64,000 nucleotides of DNA. Origin: Armatimonadota bacterium. GTDB taxonomy: Bacteria; Armatimonadota; Fimbriimonadia; Fimbriimonadales; Fimbriimonadaceae. Each line of letters starts with the position of its first letter. Position 1 is the stretch's first letter. The stretch spans positions 219,805 to 283,804 of the forward strand of contig JBAXHT010000001.1 in NCBI GenBank assembly GCA_037138755.1. The letters run 5' to 3'. Of the stretch, positions 41,647 through 50,179 are shown one piece after another. The notes beneath the pieces were generated by a model. The model saw only the letters and a program-made list of their open reading frames with translations. It had not been told where the DNA came from and searched no databases. The translations under genes were made by a program, and so were the position numbers.

Positions 41647-41723
41647 TGGTCGGGGCGACACGATTCGAACGTGCGACCTTTTCCACCCCATGGAAACGCG
41701 CTACCAAACTGCGCCACGCCCCG
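41647..41723 (-). tRNA. tRNA-Pro (anticodon GGG), CCA encoded
   Basis: All stems form: acceptor CGGGGCG/CGCCCCG (7 bp), D stem GCGC/GCGC, anticodon stem TTTCC/GGAAA with loop ATGGGGT (anticodon GGG, reading CCC and CCU), and T stem GCACG/CGTGT with one G-U pair and loop TTCGAAT. The discriminator base is A and the 3' CCA is in the DNA (41649-41647). It lies alone after the AAC(3)-like gene on the opposite strand. Confidence 0.97.
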
Positions 41724-41739
41724 AAAGGAATCAAGAGGA

Positions 41740-41764
41740 TACCCCGATCTGATTGACCGGGGTA
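41740..41764 (-). terminator. Hairpin after the TPR gene
   Basis: TACCCCG (41740-41746) pairs with CGGGGTA (41758-41764) around an 11-nt loop, and TCCTCTTGATT follows on the minus strand. It would separate the TPR gene from the tRNA. Confidence 0.5.
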
Positions 41765-41778
41765 CCGGTTGCGGCAGT

Positions 41779-43575
41779 TTAGCCTCGGGCCGGAGTCGAG
41801 ATCACTGGGGTTCGCCCGGTGGTGTTGAAGTACTTGAAGACGTTATCGACGGTAGGTGTCGATCGGCCTTTCAAGTTGCGTGCGTCGAGTCCCTCTGCGC
41901 GGAGCATTGCGTTTGTTCGGCTCTTGAGCAAAGCTGGGCGAAGCGATTCGATGGCACTCTTCTGCTTTCGATAAGCATCATTGCCCGGATCCTTAGTCAG
42001 GCCGTTAACGACGGCGGTGTAGGCCTTTGCAAGCTCCCCATCTTTTGCGGCCAGGGCCGCGGCTGAGGCATAGAATGCCGCAGCATAATTCGGACTGGCT
42101 TTTGTTGCCGCTTCGGTGAACTTGACCGCGTCATCGAATTTCTTCTGATAGAGCGAAGCGATACCAATTCCAGCGAGAGCCTGGCCAGAGCTGGGACGGC
42201 ATTCAAGTGCCGTGGAGTACATCGCCTTTGCAAACTCAAACTGATAGTCTTTGTCGGCGGCCGTCAAGTTCGGGGTCAGTGCTAACGAGATCGCCTCATT
42301 GCCCTGCTCAACGTACATATCGTGATCGGCGGCGTCTGCCCGAATTGCCTTCTCAAAGTTCGCGCGGCCTTTATTGATCTGGGTGAGACGGTTCGCGAGC
42401 GCGGCCGCGAAATAGTACGCCTCGCTCCTTACTTCGCCGTCGCGCAGTAGTGCCGAAGCAGCATCCGCCAAAGCCTTTGCACGGTCACGCTTGATGGCGA
42501 TGTACGCTTGGGCGGTTTTGACACCTAAGGAATCTGGGGAATTCAGAATTGCTTCTTTGATCGCTTCATCTGAACCGTTATCATCGCCAAGTTCAGCTTG
42601 ATTCACGGCGAGAAGGGCGAAGGAGTACGCATCGTACTCGCCAAACTTCTTGAGATTCTTGAGAAGTCCGTCCGCTTGGTTGACCCGGCTGAGCATCAGA
42701 TAGCTGAATACCAATCGATTGACCAAATCCGTTCGTTTGTATTGGTTCGGAATCTCCTTCTCAAGCGAGTCGACGACAAGCGCATAGCGTCGAGCTTTTA
42801 TGGCGGCATCAAGGAACTCTATCGACGTCCCATCTCTTTTCATGCCGTCCAAGTCCTCGTCGCGAATTGCCGTCCGCATTTTCGCCGCGTTCATGAGTGA
42901 CTTCTTGATGGCATCGACGGTCTCGCGGCGGTCGGTCGTCGCCTTCGAAGTCGCACTGAACGCCTTTTGAACATTCAACGAGATAATTAGCTCGCGAGCA
43001 TCTCGGTTCTTCTTGTCGACTTCCAAAACGTCTTCAGCATTCTTTTGAGCCTTATCGTATGCGCCCTTCGCAAAGTTTGCGCGTCCCAAAAGAAGTCGAG
43101 CCGCAACGGAGTCTTTATCGGCTTTGAGGGCGATTCGGCCCTCGGTTAGTGCTTCGTCGAACTTGCTCTCGGCCAGGTAGGCGTTTCCTTTTGCGACGTG
43201 AGCGTCTGCGCCCAACGACACGCCGTTGTCGACATTGAGGGTCACGAGTTTTTCGGCGTTCTCGCCTTCCGAGGTGAATCCCTTAAACCGCAACTTAATC
43301 GGACCATCCTCTTCGGAAAGACTGTCCAGTTTGAACTCGTAGGGAGTTGATCCGTCGGTTTCCCGGAGATCGTCGCCGACGTACATCTCAATGGCTTGGA
43401 TTGGGTTCGTCGTTATCGGTTTGATCACAAACGTGACCTCACCAGTCAACGACTCTCCGCCCTTGACGGCAACCGGCGACTTGCCTTGCATCAAGTACAC
43501 GTCGATGGAAAACTTTGGCTTGGCTCCTCCGCCTTGGAGAGCCAAAAATGCAGTGAGAAGTGGAAGTACGCTCAT
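41779..43575 (-). CDS. Exported TPR-repeat protein
   Basis: A 598-aa protein with a short signal-like leader (MSVLPLLTAFLALQGGGA). Residues about 20-118 form an Ig-like beta domain (GGESLTGEVTFVIK, GDDLRETDGSTPYEF). From residue about 122 to 575 runs a solenoid of tetratricopeptide repeats (AHVAKGNAYLAESKFDEALTEG, LLLGRANFAKGAYDKAQKNA, and PNYAAAFYASAAALAAKDGEL near 505). It probably scaffolds a periplasmic or surface complex. The Ig-plus-TPR architecture is not one I can name. It is the last gene of a three-gene minus-strand run. Confidence 0.82.
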   Translation of the reverse strand: MSVLPLLTAFLALQGGGAKPKFSIDVYLMQGKSPVAVKGGESLTGEVTFVIKPITTNPIQAIEMYVGDDLRETDGSTPYEFKLDSLSEEDGPIKLRFKGFTSEGENAEKLVTLNVDNGVSLGADAHVAKGNAYLAESKFDEALTEGRIALKADKDSVAARLLLGRANFAKGAYDKAQKNAEDVLEVDKKNRDARELIISLNVQKAFSATSKATTDRRETVDAIKKSLMNAAKMRTAIRDEDLDGMKRDGTSIEFLDAAIKARRYALVVDSLEKEIPNQYKRTDLVNRLVFSYLMLSRVNQADGLLKNLKKFGEYDAYSFALLAVNQAELGDDNGSDEAIKEAILNSPDSLGVKTAQAYIAIKRDRAKALADAASALLRDGEVRSEAYYFAAALANRLTQINKGRANFEKAIRADAADHDMYVEQGNEAISLALTPNLTAADKDYQFEFAKAMYSTALECRPSSGQALAGIGIASLYQKKFDDAVKFTEAATKASPNYAAAFYASAAALAAKDGELAKAYTAVVNGLTKDPGNDAYRKQKSAIESLRPALLKSRTNAMLRAEGLDARNLKGRSTPTVDNVFKYFNTTGRTPVISTPARG

Positions 43576-43602
43576 TCGTCCGACCTACAGACGGTAAGTA
43601 TG

Positions 43603-43623
43603 ACGAATCACGAAGCGATTCGT
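43603..43623 (-). terminator. Short inverted repeat upstream of the TPR gene
   Basis: ACGAATC and GATTCGT (7 bp, 7-nt loop) lie between the membrane protein gene and the TPR gene. There is no T-run, so it is a weak terminator or attenuator candidate. Confidence 0.3.
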
Positions 43624-43652
43624 ATTCGTTTCAAGGCGAATCTCGCAGGTGT

Positions 43653-44378
43653 TTAGTCCTCTAGCCACCGGCGAAACGGCAAGTCGAACGACAGATCGTT
43701 GAGGATGCGATGCCGATACCAATGCATGATCACTCTTGGGACCCACCCAAATGGGTTAAAAATGTCTCGAAAAAGATCGACCGAAGCTGCTGTAACCTCA
43801 GTCACTTTTCTTCGGCACATAAGCGAGGCAAGGTCGTAAACCAGATAGAGTAGCGCGAACGCATTCCAGAGAATTGCCTGCCAGCTCTGAAGGCTCGTCA
43901 GGGCTTCTTCGATCATGATGAAGGCGATGATTGTACTGCTCGCAATCAGGGCTAGGACGTAGCCACCAACGAAGCTAAAATCGCGTCCGCAAAAAATTGC
44001 GTAGACCGCAAAGCAACCAATCCCCGCCAGCACGGACCAGGCGGGAAAGGAGAACGCCGTCGCGCTACGAGCCGCTAGCGCAGTCGTTCCGATGCAAACG
44101 AGCGCTTGAATTGGAGCGGATTTCACTTCCCAAGTCGTTCCTCTGCCGAAGGTTCTTAGCAGACTGATGAGCGCAAGCGACAGGAGCCAGAGCCACCCAA
44201 AGCGTGGTTCGCGTCCAAATTCCGTCGGAATTGCCCAAGCCAGTAGAGCAATCACCAATACCCACAGGCAGAACCTGTAAAAGGTCTCACGGATAAACAG
44301 GAGCCGCTTCGAGTAGCGTTCTTGCGTCACGTTCCCTGGCATTGCCTCGGGCTCAGGAACGTAATTGGGAACGTACAT
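43653..44378 (-). CDS. Polytopic membrane protein, function unknown
   Basis: A 241-aa protein with about six transmembrane segments: FCLWVLVIALLAWAI, FGWLWLLSLALISLL, IQALVCIGTTALAA, WSVLAGIGCFAVYAIF, YVLALIASSTIIAFIM and ILWNAFALLYLVYDL. The C-terminal 60 residues (RKVTEVTAASVDLFRDIF) are hydrophilic and probably cytoplasmic. No family is recognised. The ATG follows the TAG of the barrel-like gene without any gap, so the two are cotranscribed. Confidence 0.75.
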   Translation of the reverse strand: MYVPNYVPEPEAMPGNVTQERYSKRLLFIRETFYRFCLWVLVIALLAWAIPTEFGREPRFGWLWLLSLALISLLRTFGRGTTWEVKSAPIQALVCIGTTALAARSATAFSFPAWSVLAGIGCFAVYAIFCGRDFSFVGGYVLALIASSTIIAFIMIEEALTSLQSWQAILWNAFALLYLVYDLASLMCRRKVTEVTAASVDLFRDIFNPFGWVPRVIMHWYRHRILNDLSFDLPFRRWLED

Positions 44379-45158
44379 CTAGAACACCCAGTTGATCGAC
44401 CATGTCGCGAGGTTCCCTCGCACGAGTCCGGCTTGGAGATATGCCTTCTTGCCGACAATCTCGATTTCCGTCGCAGCTCCAAAGTTCCAATTGAACGTGT
44501 CGTACTCGCCGAAGGCTCGCCAGTTGTCGTTGATTGGCAGGGTGTAGGATCCAAAGAACCCTTTCCAGCGCGTCCCACCTAATCCAAGAGTGAAATACTG
44601 CTCGCGACTGCACTCTTTGGTGCCCACGATGAAGAAGGAACGGCTGAGCTTGGAGTCCTCGACGGGGTCATCATCGCCGTTTGCCGCGGGTCGATCCGTA
44701 ACGTTGTGACAGCCAATCGAAAACGCCCAGTCGCCAGTTTTCTCTTGATTTAGCGGTAGCTGATACTGAAGATGCTGGACGCTGTCACCAGTTCCACTGA
44801 CGATCATATGCGTGATCGCGATTCGAGACCCGAGCGAGTCCAAGGAGAACATCCCTTGCAGCGTGCCATCACTTCCTACGCCTCCAGTGCTGGTTGTGTT
44901 GAACCATCGCAGATTCCTGTCAGTGCTCCGGGAGCACAAACCAAGGACAATCTTCTTCGTACCCAACACATAGCCGAGCGGGGTCGATAGAGACATCGCC
45001 CCGTTCATACCGATGCTGCCATCTCGAAGAACCGGAAAGCCGTTTCCACTTAGTCCCGCCATGTCTCGGAATTGCGGGTAAGTACGCGGTCCGCCAATCG
45101 TCTGAGCATGCCCAGCCCCGCATACCAAGAAGGGAAAAACTGCTAAAGCGAATCGCAT
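44379..45158 (-). CDS. Secreted or outer-membrane protein, barrel-like
   Basis: A 259-aa protein with a signal peptide (MRFALAVFPFLVCGAGHA). The mature part is Gly/Ser/Thr-rich with alternating hydrophobic strands (YFTLGLGGTRWKGFFGSY, YLQAGLVRGNLATWSINWVF) and ends in phenylalanine, the usual outer-membrane barrel signature recognised by BamA. No known family is recognised. It heads the unit with the membrane and TPR proteins, whose products may work together in the envelope. The divergent gmhB gene starts 75 bp away. Confidence 0.72.
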   Translation of the reverse strand: MRFALAVFPFLVCGAGHAQTIGGPRTYPQFRDMAGLSGNGFPVLRDGSIGMNGAMSLSTPLGYVLGTKKIVLGLCSRSTDRNLRWFNTTSTGGVGSDGTLQGMFSLDSLGSRIAITHMIVSGTGDSVQHLQYQLPLNQEKTGDWAFSIGCHNVTDRPAANGDDDPVEDSKLSRSFFIVGTKECSREQYFTLGLGGTRWKGFFGSYTLPINDNWRAFGEYDTFNWNFGAATEIEIVGKKAYLQAGLVRGNLATWSINWVF

Positions 45159-45233
45159 AGAGACTATTATCTCGTAAAATCCTGTTCTGCGATTGCTAAT
45201 GTCAAACTCCCTTCACCGTCTTGCGAGCAAAGC

Positions 45234-45809
45234 ATGAGTCTTGACAAGAAGTACATTCTGGCCGACCGGGATGGCACCTTGATCGTCGAGAAGAACTACT
45301 TGTCAGATCCCGCTGAAGTGGAACTAATCCCGGGAGTAGCGGAGGCGATTGCGACCTTCAACGAGGCAGGTTGGGAAGTGATATGTGTTTCCAACCAATC
45401 GGGGATCGGACGCGGATACTTCACCTCGGCCGCGGTAGTTCGTGTGAACCAACGTGTTCAGGAGCTGCTTGCTCCTTGCGGAGCGAGGATTCTGGAGTTC
45501 TACTTCTGTCCGGACACTTCTGAAGTGGAATCCACGCATCGTAAGCCAGCACCCGGGATGGCCTTGGACGCCGCAAAAGCGTACGGATTTGATCTCCGAT
45601 CCGCCATCGTCGTTGGCGATAAGCTCTGCGACATTCAACTGGGGGAGAACATACGCGCCACGTCGGTTCTTGTCCGAACGGGCTACGGGTCTGCCACCGA
45701 GCAGGAACAGGGACTCCGACCAGATTTGGTAATCGACAGCTTCGCTGACCTGCCTGCCATACTATTGGAACCGGGAGAGAATCATGCGAAATTGGGAACA
45801 GGTCGCTAA
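45234..45809 (+). CDS. gmhB: D,D-heptose 1,7-bisphosphate phosphatase-like (GmhB) HAD enzyme
   Basis: A 191-aa HAD-IIIA phosphatase. The nucleophile motif is ADRDGTL (near residue 11), the second motif SNQSGIGRG (near 54), the RKPAPGM lysine motif is near 103 and the metal-binding GDKLCDIQLGEN is near 122. In GmhB a zinc loop with three cysteines and a histidine follows the second motif. Here only FCPD and STH are visible there, so the zinc site appears reduced or lost. It removes the C7 phosphate in ADP-heptose synthesis. It overlaps gmhA by 26 bp, which supports the assignment. Confidence 0.87.
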   Translation: MSLDKKYILADRDGTLIVEKNYLSDPAEVELIPGVAEAIATFNEAGWEVICVSNQSGIGRGYFTSAAVVRVNQRVQELLAPCGARILEFYFCPDTSEVESTHRKPAPGMALDAAKAYGFDLRSAIVVGDKLCDIQLGENIRATSVLVRTGYGSATEQEQGLRPDLVIDSFADLPAILLEPGENHAKLGTGR

Positions 45810-46401
45810 AGAGCATCTTATCGAGAGCATCCGCGTGAAGCAAGCGGTGACCGAAAGCTGTATTCCCTCTCTGTTAGCGGCGGCAGACTTGCTCTCCGAA
45901 GCATTCCAGCGAGGCAACAAGCTTCTCATTTGCGGAAATGGAGGAAGTGCTGCCGATGCACAGCACCTGGCGGCGGAATTCATTTCCACCCTCTCAACAT
46001 CTTTCCCACGAAAGGCACTGCCTGCAATTGCCCTGACAACAGACTCTTCGACGCTGACGTCACGCGCAAATGACTACGGTTTCGATGAAGTATTTTCGAG
46101 GCAGGTCGAGGCGTTCGGCCAGCCGGGGGACGTGCTTTTGTCCATTTCCACCAGTGGCGGCTCAAAGAACTGTGTCGCGGCCATGCAAGCGGCGCAGGTT
46201 GCGGGTGTGAAAAAAGTGGCACTCGTGGGCGGAAGCGGGGGCGTGATGGCTAAGCTCGCCGATGTCGCGATCATCGTCCCGAGCTCTCAGACGATGCATG
46301 TCCAAGAGTCACATCTGGCTCTGTATCACATTCTTTGCCACATCGTTGAACGGAAACTGAACCCTGAAATGGCGGCAGCAGAGGAACTCGCAAAGGTATG
46401 A
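45784..46401 (+). CDS. gmhA: Phosphoheptose isomerase
   Basis: A 205-aa SIS-domain enzyme that converts sedoheptulose-7-P to D-glycero-D-manno-heptose-7-P, the first step to ADP-heptose for LPS core. The motifs are LLICGNGGSAADAQHLAAEF (near residue 47), LTTDSSTLTSRANDYGFDEVF (in two blocks near 80 and 92), LLSISTSGGSKN (near 119), and VQESHLALYHILCHIVE (near 172) with the catalytic histidine and zinc-site residues. The ATG lies inside the 3' end of gmhB, and the stop overlaps the sugar transferase (ATGA). A second enzyme (HldE) must be elsewhere. Confidence 0.93.
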   Translation: MRNWEQVAKEHLIESIRVKQAVTESCIPSLLAAADLLSEAFQRGNKLLICGNGGSAADAQHLAAEFISTLSTSFPRKALPAIALTTDSSTLTSRANDYGFDEVFSRQVEAFGQPGDVLLSISTSGGSKNCVAAMQAAQVAGVKKVALVGGSGGVMAKLADVAIIVPSSQTMHVQESHLALYHILCHIVERKLNPEMAAAEELAKV

Positions 46402-47000
46402 AACGAGGCATTGATCTGGTGGGAGCGTTGATCGCACTCGCTATTTTTGGAATCCCGATGTTGATAGTGGCTCTTCTGATCAAGGTTGTCGACCCGGGCC
46501 CAGTCTTTTTCCGCCAAGCCCGCCTCGGCCTCAACGGCAAGCCTTTCCGCATCTTCAAGTTCCGCTCGATGAAGGTCAACGCTCCGACGATAAGAAACCC
46601 TGACGGATCGGCGTACACCAATGCTGACGATCCTAGGGTCACCAAATTCGGTAGCTTTCTCCGGACGACAAGTTTGGATGAGTTACCCCAATTCTTGAAC
46701 GTCGTTGCAGGAGACATGAGCCTAGTCGGTCCCCGCCCCGACGAAGTTTCTCAACTCGAGTTTTACACGGAAGCAGAAAAAGCAAAACTGCTGGTCAAGC
46801 CTGGGATCACTGGTCCTTGTCAGATCAGTGGAAGAAACCTAAACTCTTGGGAGGAGCGCAAGAGGATCGACTCCGAGTACGCCTTGCACCCTTCGTTAGT
46901 CACCGACCTCCGGATACTCCTACTCACGATTCCTCATGTCCTCCTTCGCAGAGGGGTTAACTCTACTGAGAAGGGCGTAGAGAATCAGCCGAATCGTTGA
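46398..47000 (+). CDS. Undecaprenyl-phosphate sugar phosphotransferase (bacterial sugar transferase)
   Basis: A 200-aa monotopic phosphoglycosyl transferase. The re-entrant hydrophobic helix spans residues about 5-30 (LVGALIALAIFGIPMLIVALLI). The signature blocks are PGPVFFRQARLGLNGKPF (near 33), FKFRSMKV (near 52), SLDELPQFLNVVAGDMSLVGPRP (in blocks near 94 and 107, including the Asp-Glu catalytic pair), and KPGITGPCQISGR (near 134). It starts assembly of a lipid-linked oligosaccharide by moving a sugar-1-phosphate to undecaprenyl phosphate. It overlaps gmhA by 4 bp, and the antisense formyltransferase gene overlaps its 3' end by 38 bp. Confidence 0.93.
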   Translation: MKRGIDLVGALIALAIFGIPMLIVALLIKVVDPGPVFFRQARLGLNGKPFRIFKFRSMKVNAPTIRNPDGSAYTNADDPRVTKFGSFLRTTSLDELPQFLNVVAGDMSLVGPRPDEVSQLEFYTEAEKAKLLVKPGITGPCQISGRNLNSWEERKRIDSEYALHPSLVTDLRILLLTIPHVLLRRGVNSTEKGVENQPNR

Positions 47001-47667
47001 CGACCGCCATCGGAGCTAACTCGATGCGATCAAGCTTTTCAAGTTTCAGACTATAGACGTAGCCCCTGTGTTCAAACGTGAGAGGATAGCGGTCTGGGTC
47101 CGACGCTCTCAAAAGATCAAAAATCTCCTCTAGCGACTTCGTTACTGAGACGCGGCTGTCTGCAGATGTCCGGCGGGGATAGTAGGATGACTCCACGGAA
47201 TCATCTTGACGAACCGGGTCTAAGCTGTCGAAGTTCTGCACAGCAAAATTCATGAGTTCGATCTCCGCTAAAAACAGTTTCTCGAAGATCTCCTCAAACG
47301 TCTCGTGACCTTCATTGAAGATGGTTTTCTGGTGGTAGATGTCGCCGGAATCAACCTTCGCCGCCGCGTCCATCATGGTTACCACAATTTCTGATTGCCC
47401 TTCGAGTATCTGCCAGTTCAAAGGAGCAAATCCCCGCCCCTTCGGAACGTCGGAAGCATGGATCACAAGCGTGTGAACATACATCGACTTCGTTGCCTCT
47501 CGAATCATCTCCTGGCAGCTGATCAAAAATAGCAAGTCTCCGCCACTCAACTCATTCTTGCTCGCCACGATTTCCACTTCGTGTTCGTTCAACTCCTCAG
47601 ACCAAAGCTTTAGGTGCGGCATCACCGGATGACCAGGATCAGAACACAACACAGATATTTTCAACAC
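46963..47667 (-). CDS. Formyltransferase-family protein (nucleotide sugar N-formyltransferase-like)
   Basis: A 234-aa protein from a TTG with GGAGG 5 nt upstream. It has the Formyl_trans_N Rossmann-like fold: KISVLCSDPGHP (residues 3-14), LVIHASDVPKGRGFAP (near 66) and the DSGDIYHQ segment (near 103) that carries the catalytic-type aspartate. The usual N-x-H motif reads V-I-H, so the first triad residue is replaced; variants like this occur in sugar-modifying relatives. It sits antisense inside the glycan locus, so it probably formylates an amino sugar made by the DegT-type aminotransferase. Methionyl-tRNA formyltransferase is excluded by length. Confidence 0.75.
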   Translation of the reverse strand: MLKISVLCSDPGHPVMPHLKLWSEELNEHEVEIVASKNELSGGDLLFLISCQEMIREATKSMYVHTLVIHASDVPKGRGFAPLNWQILEGQSEIVVTMMDAAAKVDSGDIYHQKTIFNEGHETFEEIFEKLFLAEIELMNFAVQNFDSLDPVRQDDSVESSYYPRRTSADSRVSVTKSLEEIFDLLRASDPDRYPLTFEHRGYVYSLKLEKLDRIELAPMAVVNDSADSLRPSQ

Positions 47668-47862
47668 ACCCTCCGAAAGCCCAAGATCAAAACTTGAACG
47701 CTCAGTTTATTCAACATTCTCGGCCAACTATCCGGCGAGATACAAATCAGGTATCCAGACGAGGTCGACTGGCATAGAAAATGCGACCTATCTCCTGAAG
47801 GGAACTCGCTCCAGATGGTCCCCGATAAACCACATCCCTGGCACAAACACTGTTGAAAAACT

Positions 47863-47881
47863 GATCTTGTATGCCAAGATC
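47863..47881 (+). promoter_or_regulatory. Inverted repeat 9 nt before the DegT-type gene
   Basis: GATCTTG and CAAGATC (7 bp) flank TATGC, just upstream of the ATG at 47891. It could be an operator or an mRNA hairpin. The 223-bp gap (47668-47890) otherwise shows only a possible TTGAAA -35-like hexamer at 47853-47858. Confidence 0.35.
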
Positions 47882-47890
47882 GTTAAGTAG

Positions 47891-49069
47891 ATGTCTGCAA
47901 ATCCGTTTGTTATCCGAGACGAGTTCATTCCTTTTTCTCCGCCTATGATTGAGGCGGATGACATCGCCGGAGTGGTCGACACTCTCAGTACAGATTGGAT
48001 TACAACCGGTCCAAAGACTCGACGCTTTCAGGAAGTCTTCTGCGAGACCTACGGCTCACGTGCTGCACTCGCCGTCAACTCGTGCACAGCAGGACTTCAC
48101 GTTGCCCTCGTCGTGCTCGGAGTAGGCCCCGGGGACGAAGTCATCACAGTCTCGCACACGTTCTGTGCGACGGCAAATGTGATCGAGCACGTTGGAGCAA
48201 AACCGGTATTGGTGGACATCGAACCGGAGACGATGAACATGGACCCGGTCGCCTTCGAGGCGGCGATCACGCCGCGAACTAAGGCCGTCATCCCCGTCCA
48301 CTATGCCGGACATGCTGCCGAAATGGATGAAATCAACGCAATCGCTAAGAAACATGGAATCCACGTGATTGAAGATGCCGCTCACCCAATTTCGGGCAAG
48401 TACAAGGGCTCCTTTGTCGGGTCGTCCGAAAATCCAACGTCGTTCAGCTTTTACGCCACAAAGAATCTCACCACCGCCGAAGGCGGAATGCTAACCGGAA
48501 CCCCGGAATTCATCGAAAAGGCGCGGGTGGTCCACCTTCATGGAATGAGCAAGGACGCTCTCAAGCGGTACGAGAAGGGCGGATCTTGGAAGTACGAAGT
48601 TGTTCTTCCTGGTTTCAAATACAACATGACCGATCTTCAAGCGGCACTGGGGCTGACCCAGCTTGCCAAGCTTGACCGATTCCAAGCTCGTCGCCGAGAA
48701 GTGGTCGCCCAATATACAAAGGCTCTGGGCGATCATCCGGCATTCACCGTGCCTGTCGAGAAGCCACATGTCGAATCATCCTGGCACCTCTACGTTCTTA
48801 GGTTGAACCTGGATCAGCTCACCATTGACCGGGATCAGTTCATTGACGAATTGAAGGAACGAAATGTGGGAACCTCGGTCCACTACATCTCAGTTCACCT
48901 TCACCCATTCTATGCTCAGAAGTACGGATTCGCGCCAGAATCGCTACCGGTCACCTGGGATACCTACAACCGAATCATCAGCCTTCCGCTCAATGTGAGA
49001 ATCACGGACGAGGAAGTTGCCTACGTGATCGAAGCGCTAAAGGATATTGCGGCAAAGTACACTCGATAG
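47891..49069 (+). CDS. DegT/DnrJ/EryC1-type PLP sugar aminotransferase
   Basis: A 392-aa fold-type I aminotransferase. The motifs are ALAVNSCTAGLHVALVVLG (near residue 57), AVIPVHYAGHAAEMDEI (near 134), VIEDAAHPISGKYKG (near 155) with the PLP-binding aspartate, and the Schiff-base lysine in SFYATKNLTTAEGGM (near 184). FKYNMTDLQAALG (near 241) and WHLYVLRL (near 298) are typical of the family that aminates keto nucleotide sugars such as UDP-4-keto sugars. Its product would be the natural substrate for the antisense formyltransferase. wecB follows directly. Confidence 0.92.
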   Translation: MSANPFVIRDEFIPFSPPMIEADDIAGVVDTLSTDWITTGPKTRRFQEVFCETYGSRAALAVNSCTAGLHVALVVLGVGPGDEVITVSHTFCATANVIEHVGAKPVLVDIEPETMNMDPVAFEAAITPRTKAVIPVHYAGHAAEMDEINAIAKKHGIHVIEDAAHPISGKYKGSFVGSSENPTSFSFYATKNLTTAEGGMLTGTPEFIEKARVVHLHGMSKDALKRYEKGGSWKYEVVLPGFKYNMTDLQAALGLTQLAKLDRFQARRREVVAQYTKALGDHPAFTVPVEKPHVESSWHLYVLRLNLDQLTIDRDQFIDELKERNVGTSVHYISVHLHPFYAQKYGFAPESLPVTWDTYNRIISLPLNVRITDEEVAYVIEALKDIAAKYTR

Positions 49070-50179
49070 GTGAGCAAACCAAGAGTTGTTCTTGTCGTTG
49101 GAACTCGACCGGACGCGATCAAAACGCTTCCGGTCGTTTTGGCGTTAAGGCAGGAGTCGTCGCTCGAAACTGTTTTGGTTTCGACTGGCCAGCACCGCGA
49201 GATGCTGCAGCAAGTTTTCGATACGTTTGGCGTCCAGCCAGACCGAGACTTGGGGCTGATGAAGCACGGCCAATCGCTTGGCGAACTAACCGGACGTATG
49301 TCGCTCGCTCTTGACGAGCTTTTCAAGGAGCTCAAGCCACAGTTTGTGATCGCTCAGGGGGACACGACGACCACGTTTGTCGCGGGCCTTTCGGCCTTCT
49401 ATAACCAAATTCCGTTTGGGCACGTTGAGGCGGGCCTCCGCACTCACAACGTTTTCGATCCATTCCCGGAAGAGTTTAATCGTCAGGCGGTTGGGCTGTT
49501 TGCGACTCATCACTACGCGCCGACCGAACTCTCGGCGTCCAACCTTCGTCGGGAACATGTCTCGGATGACAAGATCTTTGTGACTGGCAATACTGGCATC
49601 GACGCGGTTCTCATGGTTGCCGAGCGGGAGCCACAGACATGGTTCCCTGATCACGCAGGTCGAGTCATTCTGATGACGATGCATCGCCGCGAGAACTGGG
49701 GCGATCCGATGGCGGCATGCGCGAAGGCCGCACGACAGTTAGTCGACCAACACCCCGACACTCTCCTTGCCGTGCCTATGCACCGCAACCCGATTGTTCG
49801 CGAGGTCTTGGAACGCGAACTTGGTGGACACGACCGAATTCATCTCATTGAGCCACCTGAATACGCGCGGTTCACCAAACTGATTCAGCGAGCAAATTTG
49901 ATCCTGACGGATTCTGGTGGTGTCCAGGAGGAAGCACCGAGCTTTGGCATTCCCATTCTCGTGCTCCGCAACACCACCGAGCGTCCTGAAGGAGTTGATG
50001 CAGGCTGCGCCAAGCTCATCGGCACCGACCCTGAAGCTCTGCTGGCTCAGGGGACCCAGTTACTGAACGACTCGAAAAGCTATCAAAGCATGAGTCAGGT
50101 CAAGAGTCCATACGGCGAAGGAAGAGCGTCAGAACAAATTGTTGAGGCGGTGAAGACATATCTTCACCGCGGTTCATAG
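49070..50179 (+). CDS. wecB: UDP-N-acetylglucosamine 2-epimerase (non-hydrolysing)
   Basis: A 369-aa GT-B-fold enzyme starting at a GTG immediately after the previous stop. LVVGTRPDAIKTLPVV (near residue 7) carries the TRPD/E signature, followed by VSTGQHREMLQQVFDTFG (near 37), QGDTTTTFVAG (near 93), GHVEAGLRTHN (near 115), PFPEEFNRQ (near 128) and TDSGGVQEEAPSFGIP (near 281). The Asp in TRPD replaces the more usual Glu. It interconverts UDP-GlcNAc and UDP-ManNAc for surface glycans. It ends the glycan locus; a 455-bp structured non-coding region follows. Confidence 0.94.
   Translation: MSKPRVVLVVGTRPDAIKTLPVVLALRQESSLETVLVSTGQHREMLQQVFDTFGVQPDRDLGLMKHGQSLGELTGRMSLALDELFKELKPQFVIAQGDTTTTFVAGLSAFYNQIPFGHVEAGLRTHNVFDPFPEEFNRQAVGLFATHHYAPTELSASNLRREHVSDDKIFVTGNTGIDAVLMVAEREPQTWFPDHAGRVILMTMHRRENWGDPMAACAKAARQLVDQHPDTLLAVPMHRNPIVREVLERELGGHDRIHLIEPPEYARFTKLIQRANLILTDSGGVQEEAPSFGIPILVLRNTTERPEGVDAGCAKLIGTDPEALLAQGTQLLNDSKSYQSMSQVKSPYGEGRASEQIVEAVKTYLHRGS

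Noticed and set aside
41647-41723. tRNA gene as an integration (att) site
   Set aside because: No integrase, no repeated 3' tRNA fragment and no island-like gene content on either side.
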